Shown: positions 43,058 to 51,555 of the stretch, one piece after another | How the letters are laid out: each line of letters opens with the position of its first letter | Numbering within the stretch: position 1 is the stretch's first letter | Origin: Streptomyces cellulosae | GTDB lineage: Bacteria; Actinomycetota; Actinomycetes; Streptomycetales; Streptomycetaceae | Reading direction: 5' to 3' | NCBI RefSeq assembly: GCF_000721105.1 | Contig: NZ_JOEV01000006.1 | Location: forward strand, 247,277-311,276 | DNA length: 64,000 nucleotides | Notes under the pieces: generated by a model | The model's database searches: none | Seen by the model: the letters and a program-made list of their open reading frames with translations, nothing else | What the model was told of the DNA's origin: nothing | Made by a program: the position numbers and the translations under genes

Positions 43058-43543
43058 TCAGTCCTGGGGAAGGGGGCCGCCTGACCGGTCCGACGTCGGC
43101 CACACGTAGGGGAGATCGTTCGGGGCGTCGGGGAAGAGGGGTGCGTATGTGTTCGGGTCCTTGCGCACCAGCGCCGACCGGTGGCTGCGGTGGAAGGCGT
43201 CGTCGCCGAGCCAAGGAGGCAGTTCCCCGGCGGCCGCCAATGGCAGCTGGTGACGAACTCTCGCACCGGGGCGGAATGCGAGGAGATCAGCGACGAGCGT
43301 GGCCGCACAGCTGTCTTGGTGGCCTTGTTCACGCCACACCGTGCAGACTTCCAGGCCATACCGGACCAGCGCTTCCTCGTATCCCGCCCACATGCGCACT
43401 GCTGGATGGCGACGCCATCCGTAGCCCGGCACCACAAGACCGCGAAGGACCTGCAACGCCTCGACCCGCTGTTTGCCGAGCCGGCGACGATCCAGGACCA
43501 GGGCCGAGGCCCGGAAGTCGGGATAGGGCAAGAACGTCTGCAT
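43058..43543 (-). CDS. MSMEG_6728-like protein (pyrimidine-dimer glycosylase-related family)
   Basis: 161 aa. Opens with MQTFLPYPDFRASALVLDRRRLGKQRVEALQVLRGL split by the family, then VPGYGWRRHPAVRMWAGYEEALVRYGLEVC. This N-terminal signature (Thr/Phe-Leu-Pro, Arg-Leu-Gly-Lys-Gln) matches the T4 endonuclease V-like family, where Arg/Lys residues near the N-terminus take part in DNA-base excision. Enzymatic activity is not established. The longer upstream frame to 43563 is another frame. The gap 42852-43057 shows no gene. Confidence 0.75.
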   Translation of the reverse strand: MQTFLPYPDFRASALVLDRRRLGKQRVEALQVLRGLVVPGYGWRRHPAVRMWAGYEEALVRYGLEVCTVWREQGHQDSCAATLVADLLAFRPGARVRHQLPLAAAGELPPWLGDDAFHRSHRSALVRKDPNTYAPLFPDAPNDLPYVWPTSDRSGGPLPQD

Positions 43544-44032
43544 GCCGTGAGGATGGCCTTCAATGATTGTTAAAGCGGTTCCTGCCTGCTAATACCACGG
43601 CCCGGCGCAAATACCCCGTCACATGGTCGACCAAGGTTATCGGCTGCGCGGCCGGAACGGTCGCGGCCAGGTGCGCAGCCCTCCCATTTTAGACGGGCAG
43701 GAAGCCGTCGGGCAGGCTGCTCGGCATGTTGAAGCGACAAACAAAAAACAGGGGGCGATTCCTTGGAATGTGCGTGGTGCTCGAGAAAAGGGGCACTCTC
43801 GGGTGTAGGTAGCGCCTGCTGAGGTTCTGGCCACCGCTGATATCAGGGGACACCATGTGCCGACGATGGCAATGGGTGTCTGAGGCGTCGTCCATCGGCG
43901 GGTGTCTGGGGCGTCGTCCATCGGCCGGGGCCCGCCCCGGCCCGAGAGCCGCGCTGCCGGAATCTCGGGGAAACCACTCGGGGAATCCACTCAGGGAAAC
44001 CACCCACTACCGGCCCATGACCGGGAGACACC
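43544..44032. other. Gap with a 26-bp tandem duplication
   Basis: No convincing gene in 490 bp. GGGTGTCTGAGGCGTCGTCC(ATCGGC) at 43874-43899 repeats at 43900-43925 with one mismatch. The stretch 43690-43800 is slightly richer in A and T than its surroundings. Confidence 0.5.
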
Positions 44033-44308
44033 ATGATCATCAAGAGAATGCACGAGATGGGCGTCCGGAGCGAGCATGCCTATCTGGCCGCTTTCACGTC
44101 CATCGGCCTCACTGTTGCCGCCTGGATGACCAGCCTCAAGGCCGAACCCGGCACCGGGCTCGCCCGCGCCGACCGGTGGGGCATCTTCGTGGGCGAATGG
44201 GCTCCCACCTTCTTCGGCCTCGGCCTCGCCCTGTCCCATTACGAGCAGCACGACGGCACCCTCACGGCCAGCGTCCATGATCTCCGGCAGCACCAGGAAG
44301 CCAGCTGA
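44033..44308 (+). CDS. Small membrane protein, hypothetical
   Basis: 91 aa: two hydrophobic segments (YLAAFTSIGLTVAAWM at 17-32 and WAPTFFGLGLALSHY at 56-70) and a charged C-terminus (DLRQHQEAS). It is similar to short actinobacterial hypothetical membrane proteins; no function can be given. The start follows GGGAGACACC. The next gene begins 90 bp downstream and may be co-transcribed. Confidence 0.6.
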   Translation: MIIKRMHEMGVRSEHAYLAAFTSIGLTVAAWMTSLKAEPGTGLARADRWGIFVGEWAPTFFGLGLALSHYEQHDGTLTASVHDLRQHQEAS

Positions 44309-44397
44309 AAAGCGGGCTCAACAGGCCGGAAGCCTCCCGGTGGTGTCCGACCAGGCGGGCACCACCGTCATCTGTCGTCGGATAGATATGGAAGATC

Positions 44398-44847
44398 ATG
44401 AGCGCTTACGACGACGGCCCCGACGGCGCCCATCAGCGCCCCGAGGGCCTCAGCGACACAATGGTGCAGGCCCTGGGATCACTTTCGAGCGCACTGGAGA
44501 CCACAGAGCGGGCCCGCGGGCACCTCTACAGTTTCCACCAGCTGACCGGTGCGGCCGACCTGGAACTGGACCGAGCAGTACGGCTTCTACGCGAAGGCGG
44601 CCACCCGGAGTGGGCCGAGAAAGTACAGAAAGAAATCCTGGGCCGCAACGTCATCCCCGGCCACTGGACCTTTCAAATTGTCGAGGCCTACAACGACACT
44701 TACTACGAGCCGTTCAAGGAGCTCGAAAAGGCCGCAGTGGACCGGCTTGCCGAAGGCCGGGATCACCTGTACGAGGCAGAGATGAAGGAAGCCCGCCGCA
44801 CGGACGGTCACCCTGCCCACACCGCCCGTCCCGGCACCAGCCCATAA
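44398..44847 (+). CDS. Conserved hypothetical actinobacterial protein
   Basis: 149 aa, soluble, mostly helical. It includes RARGHLYSFHQLTGAADLELDRAV, then HPEWAEKVQKEILGRNV and PGHWTFQIVEAYNDTYY, the last being a recognisable conserved stretch of a small hypothetical family. The C-terminal 25 residues are His/Pro-rich. No catalytic motif visible. Confidence 0.7.
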   Translation: MSAYDDGPDGAHQRPEGLSDTMVQALGSLSSALETTERARGHLYSFHQLTGAADLELDRAVRLLREGGHPEWAEKVQKEILGRNVIPGHWTFQIVEAYNDTYYEPFKELEKAAVDRLAEGRDHLYEAEMKEARRTDGHPAHTARPGTSP

Positions 44848-44859
44848 TTGGGTGGTTTC

Positions 44860-45513
44860 TCAGGGACTGAGGCCGAGTTCCCCCACGCGTACGCCTGCCT
44901 GGAAGCGTGAGGCCGCATCGAGGGTGGTGAGGAGTTCCGCCACTCGACGGCGGTAGGTCCGCAGGGACATGCCCAGTTCTCGGGCGGCTGTCTCGTCGGT
45001 GGCACCCGAGCCCAGGGCGCGGAGAACCGTACGGCTGTCGGGGTCGAGCAGGGGCTGCTCGCCGCGGAGGAAGACCTTGAGGTCGGTGGCCGTCTCCCAG
45101 GCGGCTTCGAACAGGGCGTGAACGCCGCCGACCAGGGCGGGGGCGGTCGTCACGGTGTACTCGCGGCCACCGGGGGTGTCCACGCCGGCGAGGATCGCGT
45201 ACCGGCGGTCGATGATGATCGTCTCGTGCGGGAGCGGGGCGGCGGCGATCCGTACCCGGGCGCCCTCGTCGATGAGCTCGCTCAGGTGGTCGCGGCTGCT
45301 CTCGTCGGCCAGGGAAGCCGGGCTGAGCAGCTTGCGGATCTGCCGTGTGCCGCTGTCGCGGACCCGGGCGCGGGCGGCCCGCCGGGCGTCGGGGCGAGGC
45401 CAGGTGTCGAGGTCGCGGGCGGCACAGACGAACTCCTCGCGGACCGAGGAGAACAGATGCTGGGTGCGAGCCAGGAGTTCCCGGTCACCGCGGATCGTCA
45501 CGATCTCTGCCAC
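44860..45513 (-). CDS. LuxR-type HTH transcriptional regulator
   Basis: 217 aa from GTG 45513 (VAEIVTIRGDREL), with a G-rich site just upstream; ATG 45555 is possible. The N-terminal 150 residues are a TrmB/PLD-like sensor region (TQHLFSSVREEFVCAARDL). The C-terminal HTH (about 155-217) reads LDPDSRTVLRALGSGATDETAARELGMSLRTYRRRV in two typical halves. Divergent from the aldo/keto reductase at 45588 with 74 bp between, so it may control that gene. Confidence 0.78.
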   Translation of the reverse strand: MAEIVTIRGDRELLARTQHLFSSVREEFVCAARDLDTWPRPDARRAARARVRDSGTRQIRKLLSPASLADESSRDHLSELIDEGARVRIAAAPLPHETIIIDRRYAILAGVDTPGGREYTVTTAPALVGGVHALFEAAWETATDLKVFLRGEQPLLDPDSRTVLRALGSGATDETAARELGMSLRTYRRRVAELLTTLDAASRFQAGVRVGELGLSP

Positions 45514-45587
45514 GCCCCCAGTGTGCCCGATGGCAGCAAGCTGCCACGGGCTCACGGTGTCGGCGCTCCACGGCCCAGGCTGGGTTC

Positions 45588-46445
45588 ATGAACAGCGACT
45601 TCCGCCTGGGTGGCGACCTTCTGATCAACCGGATCGGCTTCGGGGCCATGCGTCTGCCCACGAACAGCTTCCACGGGCCGGCCCGCGATCCCGAGACCGG
45701 TCGTGCCGTACTGCGCCGTGCCGTGGAGCTCGGCGTCGGCCACATCGACACCGCCGCCTTCTACGCCAGTGGCGACGGCACCGTCCGCGCCAACGCCCTG
45801 ATTCGCGAGGCCCTTCACCCCTACCCGGCCGGCCTGGTCATCGCCACCAAGGTCGGGCCGGTGCGCACCCCCGACGGCGGACTGGCCGCGGGCACCGATC
45901 CCGCGGTGCTGCGACCGCTGGTCGAGGAGAACCTGGAAACCCTGGGTGTGGACCGCCTCGATCTCGTCTATCTGCGCATCGGGGGTGCGGAGCCGGCGCC
46001 GCACGGGGAATCCGTCGCCGAACGGTTCGAGGCGCTGGCCGCCATGCGTGAGGAGGGCCTGATCCGCCACCTCGGTCTGAGCAACGTCACCGCCGGCCAC
46101 CTCGCCGAGGCCCGGGGGATCGCGCCCGTCGTCGCCGTCCAGAACCACTTCCACGCCGCCAAGCGCGATGACACCGAGGTTCTGGCCGCCTGCGAGGAGG
46201 CCGGCATCGCCTATGTGCCCTTCTTCCCGCTGGGCGGCGGTCTGAGCGACGTCTCCGGGGAGCGCATCGCCAAGGTCGCGGAACGGCACGGCGCCACGGT
46301 CCCCCAGATCGCCCTGGCCTGGTTGCTCGCCTCCTCGCCGGTCACGCTGGCCATTCCCGGCACCGGGTCCCTCGCCCACCTGGAGGAGAACACCGCCGCC
46401 GGGTCCCTCACCCTCACCGGAGAGGATCTCTCCGACCTGACCTGA
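45588..46445 (+). CDS. Aldo/keto reductase
   Basis: 285 aa, (beta/alpha)8 oxidoreductase using NADPH. Motifs: NRIGFGAMRLP, GVGHIDTAAFYASG (catalytic Asp and Tyr), VIATKVGP (Lys), and the NADPH-site region AIPGTGSLAHLEENTAA. The usual catalytic His position reads LVYLRIGG, i.e. Arg replaces His, as in some bacterial AKR groups. ATG 45588 gives family length. Substrate unknown; probably regulated by the divergent LuxR-type gene. Confidence 0.9.
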   Translation: MNSDFRLGGDLLINRIGFGAMRLPTNSFHGPARDPETGRAVLRRAVELGVGHIDTAAFYASGDGTVRANALIREALHPYPAGLVIATKVGPVRTPDGGLAAGTDPAVLRPLVEENLETLGVDRLDLVYLRIGGAEPAPHGESVAERFEALAAMREEGLIRHLGLSNVTAGHLAEARGIAPVVAVQNHFHAAKRDDTEVLAACEEAGIAYVPFFPLGGGLSDVSGERIAKVAERHGATVPQIALAWLLASSPVTLAIPGTGSLAHLEENTAAGSLTLTGEDLSDLT

Positions 46446-46515
46446 CCTGACCTGATCTGACCGCACCTGATCAGAGCAGATCTGAGCAGATCTGATCTGA
46501 GCGCGACGCCTGGGC
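46446..46515 (+). repeat. CTGAC/CTGAT simple repeat
   Basis: Short tandem CTGACCTGAC and GATCTGAGCA words immediately after the aldo/keto reductase stop. No function proposed. Confidence 0.6.
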
Positions 46516-46537
46516 GTGGGGCCGTAGGGTCGCCGGC

Positions 46538-46771
46538 ATGGTGACTGCGACGGTTCGTGAGTGGCGTGACGAGGAAGGGTGGGGGGTGCTCGACTGCGCC
46601 GAGACGCCGGGTGGTTGCTGGGGGCACTACTCCGCCGTCGAGATGGAGGGCTTTCGGGCGCTGTCGGTCGGGCAGCGGGTCGGGCTGGTGTGGGAGGCGC
46701 CCGGGTTCAAGCAGGACGGGTACGACTTCCGGGCGGTGCGGATCGTGCCTCGGGTGGAGGAGCGCGAGTAG
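46538..46771 (+). CDS. Cold-shock-domain-like small protein
   Basis: 77 aa with an OB fold of the CSD type: VREWRDEEGWGVLDC replaces the usual KWFNxxKGFGFI, GHYSAVEMEGFRAL matches FVHxSAIxxxGFRxL, and VGQRVGLVWE resembles EGQxVxFE. The RNP motifs are only partly kept, so nucleic-acid binding is plausible but weaker than in Csp proteins. A hairpin follows the stop directly. Confidence 0.78.
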   Translation: MVTATVREWRDEEGWGVLDCAETPGGCWGHYSAVEMEGFRALSVGQRVGLVWEAPGFKQDGYDFRAVRIVPRVEERE

Positions 46772-46779
46772 GGAGCCGT

Positions 46780-46833
46780 CCCAGGAGCGGTCCCAGGGTT
46801 CGCTCGACTCTGCCTCCTGGGACCACTCCTGGG
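46780..46833. terminator. Bidirectional terminator between convergent genes
   Basis: An 18-bp stem with one mismatch: CCCAGGAGCGGTCCCAGG (46780-46797) and CCTGGGACCACTCCTGGG (46816-46833). It serves the genes ending at 46771 and 46866. Confidence 0.85.
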
Positions 46834-46865
46834 GCCGTCGTTCCCTGCTGGGCTTGTCCGGCTTG

Positions 46866-47594
46866 TCAGCCGTAGAACGGGCCCGGTGTGCTCCATGTCG
46901 AGTGGCCGAAGACGTTGTCGTCCGCGATGGTGACGCTGACGTCGGTGACCTTGAGGCCGTACTGGGCCGGGGTCATGCCCGTGGGGCAGTCCACCGTGAC
47001 GGCCGGGAAGTTCATGTAGAAGTGCGGGCCCACATCCCGGGCGGGAACCTCGCCGTGCTGCTGGATGACCCAGTTGGCGTCGGCCTCGTAGTAGGTCGGC
47101 ATCAGTGCCTGGTGTTCCGTGCGGACCACGAAGCTGGTGCTGTGGTCGAAGGTGCCGTCCGGGCGCAGGCAGCCGAAGGTGCGGGCGGTGTCGGCGTAGG
47201 CCGTGAACCAGTTGTCGGTGCTCCTCAGACCGGCGATGTAGCCCGGCTGGTTGCGGACGTTGTGCAGGGTGACCCCCAGCTGGAAGCCTCCGCAGCCGGG
47301 CGTGGGGTTGTAGTCGTGGTACGTGTTCAGGCACTTGCGGTCGCCGAAGTAGGCGGTGGGGTCCGGGATGTAGGGCTTCGGGACGACCGTGCCGTAGAAC
47401 TTCACCGTCGCCGAGACGCCGCCGGCGGTGGGAGCCGGGATGTCGACCGTGGTGGTGGCCTGGGCGGTGCCCGGGCCGGACAGGGCGAGGCCGGTGGCGG
47501 CGAGCAGCGCGATGGTCAGACGCGTCAGCGCTCTTCGTGTGGTTCGCCTGTTTCTCGTGTTTCTTGTCTTGCTTGTTTTTCGCGTGTTCCGCAT
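46866..47594 (-). CDS. Secreted protein of unknown function
   Basis: 242 aa from ATG 47594 (MRNTRKTSKTRN). A long basic n-region followed by a hydrophobic core (ALTRLTIALLAATGLALS) and an AQA cleavage site near residue 47 make a Sec signal peptide; RRTTRR raises the possibility of Tat export. The mature part has six Cys (for example RKCLNTYHDY, CGGFQLGV) and DNVFGHSTWSTPGPFYG at the end. No family recognised. The N-terminal extension to 47684 in the same frame is not needed. Confidence 0.75.
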   Translation of the reverse strand: MRNTRKTSKTRNTRNRRTTRRALTRLTIALLAATGLALSGPGTAQATTTVDIPAPTAGGVSATVKFYGTVVPKPYIPDPTAYFGDRKCLNTYHDYNPTPGCGGFQLGVTLHNVRNQPGYIAGLRSTDNWFTAYADTARTFGCLRPDGTFDHSTSFVVRTEHQALMPTYYEADANWVIQQHGEVPARDVGPHFYMNFPAVTVDCPTGMTPAQYGLKVTDVSVTIADDNVFGHSTWSTPGPFYG

Positions 47595-47673
47595 GTGAAG
47601 GATTCCCCCTCGTGCACGTGGCGCACTCTCACAGGAACAGTGACATGCGCACGCTAGTCGGCCGATGGGATGG

Positions 47674-48297
47674 TCATCCGGCACATGCCTTGACGCTCAC
47701 AAACGGAACGTTCCAGTCGTTCGAGCGGCGCACGTCGCGTGCCGTCCTCCGCTGCCGGCCGCCCGCGGCGCTCGCGAAGACGAACAGACGCAGGACGAGG
47801 AAGCGGCCGACTCCGGCGAGGGCGGACGCGGAGAGGTAGACCCCCTGCTCCCACATCATGCTCGGCGACGACTGGACGGTGTGCAGCAGGAACACCGCGG
47901 CGCAGGTCACCACGTACGCGGCCGTGGCCGAGCCCGCGGACTGCAGGTGCCGGCGCCAGCCGGGGCGCCGTCCCGTGCCGAAGGTGAAGAGCGCGTGCAA
48001 CTCGGTGCACAGGAGGGTGGACGCGACGGTTATGACCGCGTTCGCGGCCACCCAGGGCATGGTCAGGGCGAGCAGCGGTACGGCGAGGGAGGCGAGGATG
48101 CCGACACCGCCGCCGCAGACCACGAACCGGATGAACGACGCCAGGGGGCCGGGGGCCGGCGAGGCGTTGCCGGTCTGCCGCGGGCCGGGAGTCGGGGAGG
48201 CGCTGCCGGTCCGCCGCAGCTCTCCGTGCGAGGGCTGCGGCTGCGCCGGGGCCCGCCGCTGCAGGTGCGGCTTCGACTCGAGCAGCGACGACTCCAT
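47674..48297 (-). CDS. GtrA-like four-TM membrane protein
   Basis: 207 aa. An unstructured Pro/Gly/Ala-rich N-terminus (1-50) precedes four TM helices of the GtrA family (about 53-75, 78-100, 118-138, 150-172). FIRFVVCGGGVGILASLAV and ITVASTLLCTELHALFTFG are typical of the family, which helps move lipid-linked sugars. A second GtrA domain occurs fused to GT2 at 53309. No glycosyltransferase gene is adjacent here. Confidence 0.78.
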   Translation of the reverse strand: MESSLLESKPHLQRRAPAQPQPSHGELRRTGSASPTPGPRQTGNASPAPGPLASFIRFVVCGGGVGILASLAVPLLALTMPWVAANAVITVASTLLCTELHALFTFGTGRRPGWRRHLQSAGSATAAYVVTCAAVFLLHTVQSSPSMMWEQGVYLSASALAGVGRFLVLRLFVFASAAGGRQRRTARDVRRSNDWNVPFVSVKACAG

Positions 48298-48563
48298 GAC
48301 GTTCCTTCCGGACGGGGCGGCTTCACTCTCTGCGACTTAGCTGACACCGGCCTGACTTCAGCCGGCCTTCAGCCGGGTTTCAGCGCGGGTTTCAGCCGGG
48401 TCCGGCTGAGTCGGGATCGGCCGGTACCGGCCGGGATCCACGATGCCGTCGTCCGCCGGAAGGAACGATGGAGCGTCCTACCGGACCGGTGGTATAGCCA
48501 GCCCCACCATGCCGGGGTGGGTGGCCACCGAGAGACCCTCTCCGCCTCCTCGCCCTCCGGGTG
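48298..48563. other. Gap between GtrA-like and MarR genes
   Basis: About 265 bp without a gene. It contains repeated TTCAGCCGGG/TTTCAGC words near 48355-48410 and GGCCGGTACCGGCC near 48420, and should hold the minus-strand promoter of the GtrA-like gene. Confidence 0.45.
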
Positions 48564-49052
48564 TCACCCGTCCTTGGCGTCCCGGTCCCGGAGCTCCTCG
48601 ATGTAGCCGTGGGCCATGGCCGTGGCGCGGGTGAACCAGTCGGTGATGGCGGCGAGTTCGTCGGCGGAGTAGTCGGCGAAGAGGTCGGTCAGGCGGGCGT
48701 AGTGGGGCTCGTAGAGGGTGACGACCCGGGTGACCGCGTCCGGGACGGCGGCCACGCGGACGCGGCGCCGGTCCGCCGGGTCGGGGACGCGGTTGACGTA
48801 ACCGGCGCGTTCGAGGCGGTTGAGGATGCCGGTCACGCCGCCGGTGGTGACGTGGGCGCGTTCGGCGATGTCACCGGCCGTGAGGAGGTTCTCGCCGGCC
48901 TCCAGGACGTAGGCGAAGCAGAGGAGGTCGGTGATGCTCAGGCCCAGTCGCTGGGCCATCTCGTGCTGGCCGAGCAGGTGGGCCGCGACGAGGGAGTCCA
49001 TCGCCGACAGCGCCTGGGCCGGAGTGGCGGAGGGACGCGACTTGGCTGGCAT
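48564..49052 (-). CDS. MarR-family transcriptional regulator
   Basis: 162 aa, winged-HTH. LLCFAYVLEAGENLLTAGDIAERAHVTTGGVTGILNRLE covers helices 3-4 and the recognition helix, and DPADRRRVRVAAVPD is the wing. The flanking helices form the dimer interface. A GAAGT-AA-ACTTC inverted repeat lies about 40 bp upstream of its start in the divergent promoter shared with the 49146 gene, the probable target. Confidence 0.9.
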   Translation of the reverse strand: MPAKSRPSATPAQALSAMDSLVAAHLLGQHEMAQRLGLSITDLLCFAYVLEAGENLLTAGDIAERAHVTTGGVTGILNRLERAGYVNRVPDPADRRRVRVAAVPDAVTRVVTLYEPHYARLTDLFADYSADELAAITDWFTRATAMAHGYIEELRDRDAKDG

Positions 49053-49090
49053 TGCGGGTTCCTGTTTCCCTTAGTTCGTGAGAGGTTTAG

Positions 49091-49102
49091 GAAGTAAACT
49101 TC
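49091..49102. promoter_or_regulatory. Inverted repeat GAAGT-AA-ACTTC
   Basis: Small A+T-rich inverted repeat between the divergent MarR gene and the membrane protein gene, inside a TTTAGGAAGTAAACTTCTTAC patch. It is a plausible MarR operator overlapping the promoters. Confidence 0.6.
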
Positions 49103-49145
49103 TTACACTGTGAGGTACCCGTACGAGAGGAAGGCGGGCGGGCAC

Positions 49146-49700
49146 ATGAGCGCACATCAGTATGACGAGGGGCATACGGTCGCCGGGTGGACCGGCTTCG
49201 GCATCGCGAGCCTGGGGACGACGGTGCTGGGACTGGGGCTGTGCCTGGTGTCCGCCCCGCTCCTCGCGGCCGGGATCACGATCGATGTCGTCGCCCTCCT
49301 CACCACCTGGGCCCTGCACCTCACCGGCTGGGGCAAGCCGCCGGGCAGGCGTTCCAGGGAGCAGTGGGGGATGCGGGTGCGGGACACCGGGGCGCGGTCC
49401 GGGCATCCCGGGTGTGTCGGGTGCCGGCTGGCGGGGCGGGGGGTTCGTCGTACGGCAGTGGGAACGGTGCCAGCGAAGTCATTGGTAGCGGCAAAGGCAT
49501 TGGTAGCGGCAAAGGCATTGGTAGCGGCGAAGTCATCGGTAGCCGCAAAGGCATCGGAAGGGGCAAAGGTGCCGGAAGGGGCAAAGGTGCCGGAAGAGGC
49601 AAAGGTGCCGGAAGGGGCAGAGCACGCCGCCGCGGCCTCCGGGGTCATGCCTGTGTCCGCGGGTGGGGCGCAGCCCGCTGCCGCCCGCTCCGGCGGCTGA
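49146..49700 (+). CDS. Two-TM protein with a repeat-expanded C-terminal tail
   Basis: 184 aa from ATG 49146 (MSAHQYDEGHTVAGW); ATG/GTG codons from 49110 are less likely. The first 95 residues match a small Streptomyces membrane-protein family: two helices (GIASLGTTVLGLGLCLVSA and GITIDVVALLTTWALHL), then GWGKPPG and GHPGCVGCRLAGRG, where relatives normally end. The extra C-terminal half is Ala/Lys/Glu/Val-rich (ALVAAKALVAAK, GAKVPEGAKVPE) and is encoded by about eight 18-bp tandem units. Divergent from marR. Confidence 0.75.
   Translation: MSAHQYDEGHTVAGWTGFGIASLGTTVLGLGLCLVSAPLLAAGITIDVVALLTTWALHLTGWGKPPGRRSREQWGMRVRDTGARSGHPGCVGCRLAGRGVRRTAVGTVPAKSLVAAKALVAAKALVAAKSSVAAKASEGAKVPEGAKVPEEAKVPEGAEHAAAASGVMPVSAGGAQPAAARSGG
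49481..49622 (+). repeat. 18-bp coding tandem repeat, about eight units
   Basis: Units such as GGTAGCGGCAAAGGCATT drift into GGAAGGGGCAAAGGTGCC from 49556 onward. The period equals six codons, so copy-number changes keep the frame of the membrane protein tail. Confidence 0.85.
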
Positions 49701-49748
49701 ATCCCACGCGGCCGCCGTTGTCAGTGGTGCCCTCTACTCTCGGAAGCG

Positions 49749-50624
49749 ATGGCACAGGCATGGAAGTGCTCGGGGCTGCGATGGGTGGCGGGCGGTCCCG
49801 TGCTGGTGTGGGACGGCGGGCGGCGCACTGCGCTGACCTGGGGGAAGAGGGTGGCCTTCGGGGTCGCGGAAGGGGGCGGGCGGACATGTGTGGGAGCGCG
49901 GGGGCATGCCTGTCCGGTGCGGGCGGCCGTGCCGGGGCGGAGTACGGGGGCGCGCTGCGACGAGTGCGCGCGGCTGGACCGGGCGCACTCCGTCGCCGCC
50001 GACACGATCGCCGACGACCCGCGTCCGTACCGCGTATACCTGGCCTGGTTCGGGCCCGGCATGGTCAAGGTCGGGATCACCGCCGAAGAGCGCGGCTCGG
50101 CCCGGCTGCTGGAGCAGGGCGCGGTCTGCTTCAGCTGGCTGGGCACCGGCCCGTTGATGGCGGCCCGGCGTACTGAGGAGCTGCTGCGCGCCGCGCTCGG
50201 GGTGCCGGACCGGATTCCGTACGTCGAGAAGCGGGCGGTGCGGGCCCGGTTGCCGGGGTCGGCGGGGGAACGGGCCGCGGAGATCACGGAGTTGCACGGG
50301 CAGGCGGTGGCGCTCGGCGGCTGGCCGGAGTCGCTCGCGCTCGCGCCCTGCCGCCCCGTCGATCACGTCGACGCGTTCGGGCTCGAGGGCCTGCCCGCCG
50401 CCGTCGGTGCGGTGAGCGAGCTGGTCGCGGGCGGTGCGGTGGGCGGCCGGCTGGTGGCGGCGGCCGGACCGGACCTGCATCTGGAGACGGGGGCCGGCTC
50501 AGTGCTCGTACTGGACACGCGGCTGATGACCGGGTGGGAGCTGGTTGCGGCCCGGGGCGAGGAAGTCACCGTGCCGGTACGGCAGTTCAGGGCGCCGTCG
50601 GGTGTGCAGTTCGGGTTGTTCTGA
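49749..50624 (+). CDS. DUF2797-family protein
   Basis: 291 aa, soluble. An N-terminal region with scattered Cys (KCSGLRW, HACPVRA, CDECARLDRAHS) may bind zinc. The conserved core is YRVYLAWFGPGMVKVGITAEERGSAR.. and FSWLGTGPLMAARRTEELL, resembling a GIY-YIG-like arrangement (VYLAWF and VKVGIT). No biochemical role is established. It is encoded alone, upstream of the two-component operon with a 190-bp gap. Confidence 0.85.
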   Translation: MAQAWKCSGLRWVAGGPVLVWDGGRRTALTWGKRVAFGVAEGGGRTCVGARGHACPVRAAVPGRSTGARCDECARLDRAHSVAADTIADDPRPYRVYLAWFGPGMVKVGITAEERGSARLLEQGAVCFSWLGTGPLMAARRTEELLRAALGVPDRIPYVEKRAVRARLPGSAGERAAEITELHGQAVALGGWPESLALAPCRPVDHVDAFGLEGLPAAVGAVSELVAGGAVGGRLVAAAGPDLHLETGAGSVLVLDTRLMTGWELVAARGEEVTVPVRQFRAPSGVQFGLF

Positions 50625-50814
50625 CCATCTGGTGAGGGGAGGGATTCCGTGGGACGAAGGGGCTTCGCGGAGGGGGCTCGTGGAGTGGGCTCGCGGAGGG
50701 GCGGGAGCAGTTCGGCGTTGCCCAGCCCTTCCCTGAGAGTCACCTGTGCGTTTCTCAGGAAAATCACAGAGATACGAAAGGGCGCTCTCAGGGGGCCCCG
50801 ACATCGTGTTCATC

Positions 50815-51555
50815 ATGACCACGACCTCGCCCCAGGGGCGCACCGAACTGCTGAGGCCGGACGGGAGCCCCGTCCGCGTGCTTGTGGTGGACGACGAGCT
50901 GTCGATCACCGAACTGCTGTCCATGGCTCTCCGCTACGAGGGCTGGCAGATCCGGAGTGCCGGTGACGGCACGGGCGCCCTGCAGACCGCCCGTGAGTTC
51001 CGGCCCGACGCCGTCGTCCTGGACATGATGCTGCCCGACATGGACGGGCTGACCGTTCTGGGGCGGCTGCGGCGCGAGCTGCCCGACATACCGGTGCTCT
51101 TCCTGACCGCGAAGGACGCGGTAGAGGACCGGATCGCCGGGCTCACCGCCGGCGGCGACGACTACGTCACCAAGCCGTTCAGCCTCGAAGAGGTCGTGGC
51201 CCGGCTGCGCGGGCTCATCCGGCGCTCGGGTGCGGCCGACCGGCGCTCGGAATCCGTCCTCGTCGTCGGTGACCTCACCCTGGACGAGGACAGTCACGAG
51301 GTGTCGCGGGCCGGGGACAACATCCACCTCACCGCCACCGAGTTCGAGCTGCTGCGTTTTCTGATGCGCAACCCGCGCCGGGTGCTCAGCAAGGCGCAGA
51401 TCCTCGACCGCGTGTGGTCGTACGACTTCGGCGGTCAGGCCAACGTGGTCGAGCTCTACATCTCGTACCTGCGTCGCAAGATCGACGCCGGTCGGGAGCC
51501 GATGATCCACACCCGGCGCGGCGCCGGCTACCTGATCAAGCCCGCCGCATCATGA
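50815..51555 (+). CDS. OmpR-family response regulator
   Basis: 246 aa from ATG 50815. Receiver domain (about 20-135): VLVVDDE, phospho-acceptor Asp in VVLDMMLPDMDG, FLTAKD, and Lys in YVTKPF. The winged-HTH effector domain (about 150-240) shows TATEFELLRFLMRNPRRVLSK and RVWSYDFGGQANVVELY. The 5' gap 50625-50814 holds no gene and is the likely operon promoter. The stop overlaps the kinase start (ATGA), so the two are cognate partners. Their likely targets include the two glycosyltransferase genes that follow. Confidence 0.95.
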   Translation: MTTTSPQGRTELLRPDGSPVRVLVVDDELSITELLSMALRYEGWQIRSAGDGTGALQTAREFRPDAVVLDMMLPDMDGLTVLGRLRRELPDIPVLFLTAKDAVEDRIAGLTAGGDDYVTKPFSLEEVVARLRGLIRRSGAADRRSESVLVVGDLTLDEDSHEVSRAGDNIHLTATEFELLRFLMRNPRRVLSKAQILDRVWSYDFGGQANVVELYISYLRRKIDAGREPMIHTRRGAGYLIKPAAS

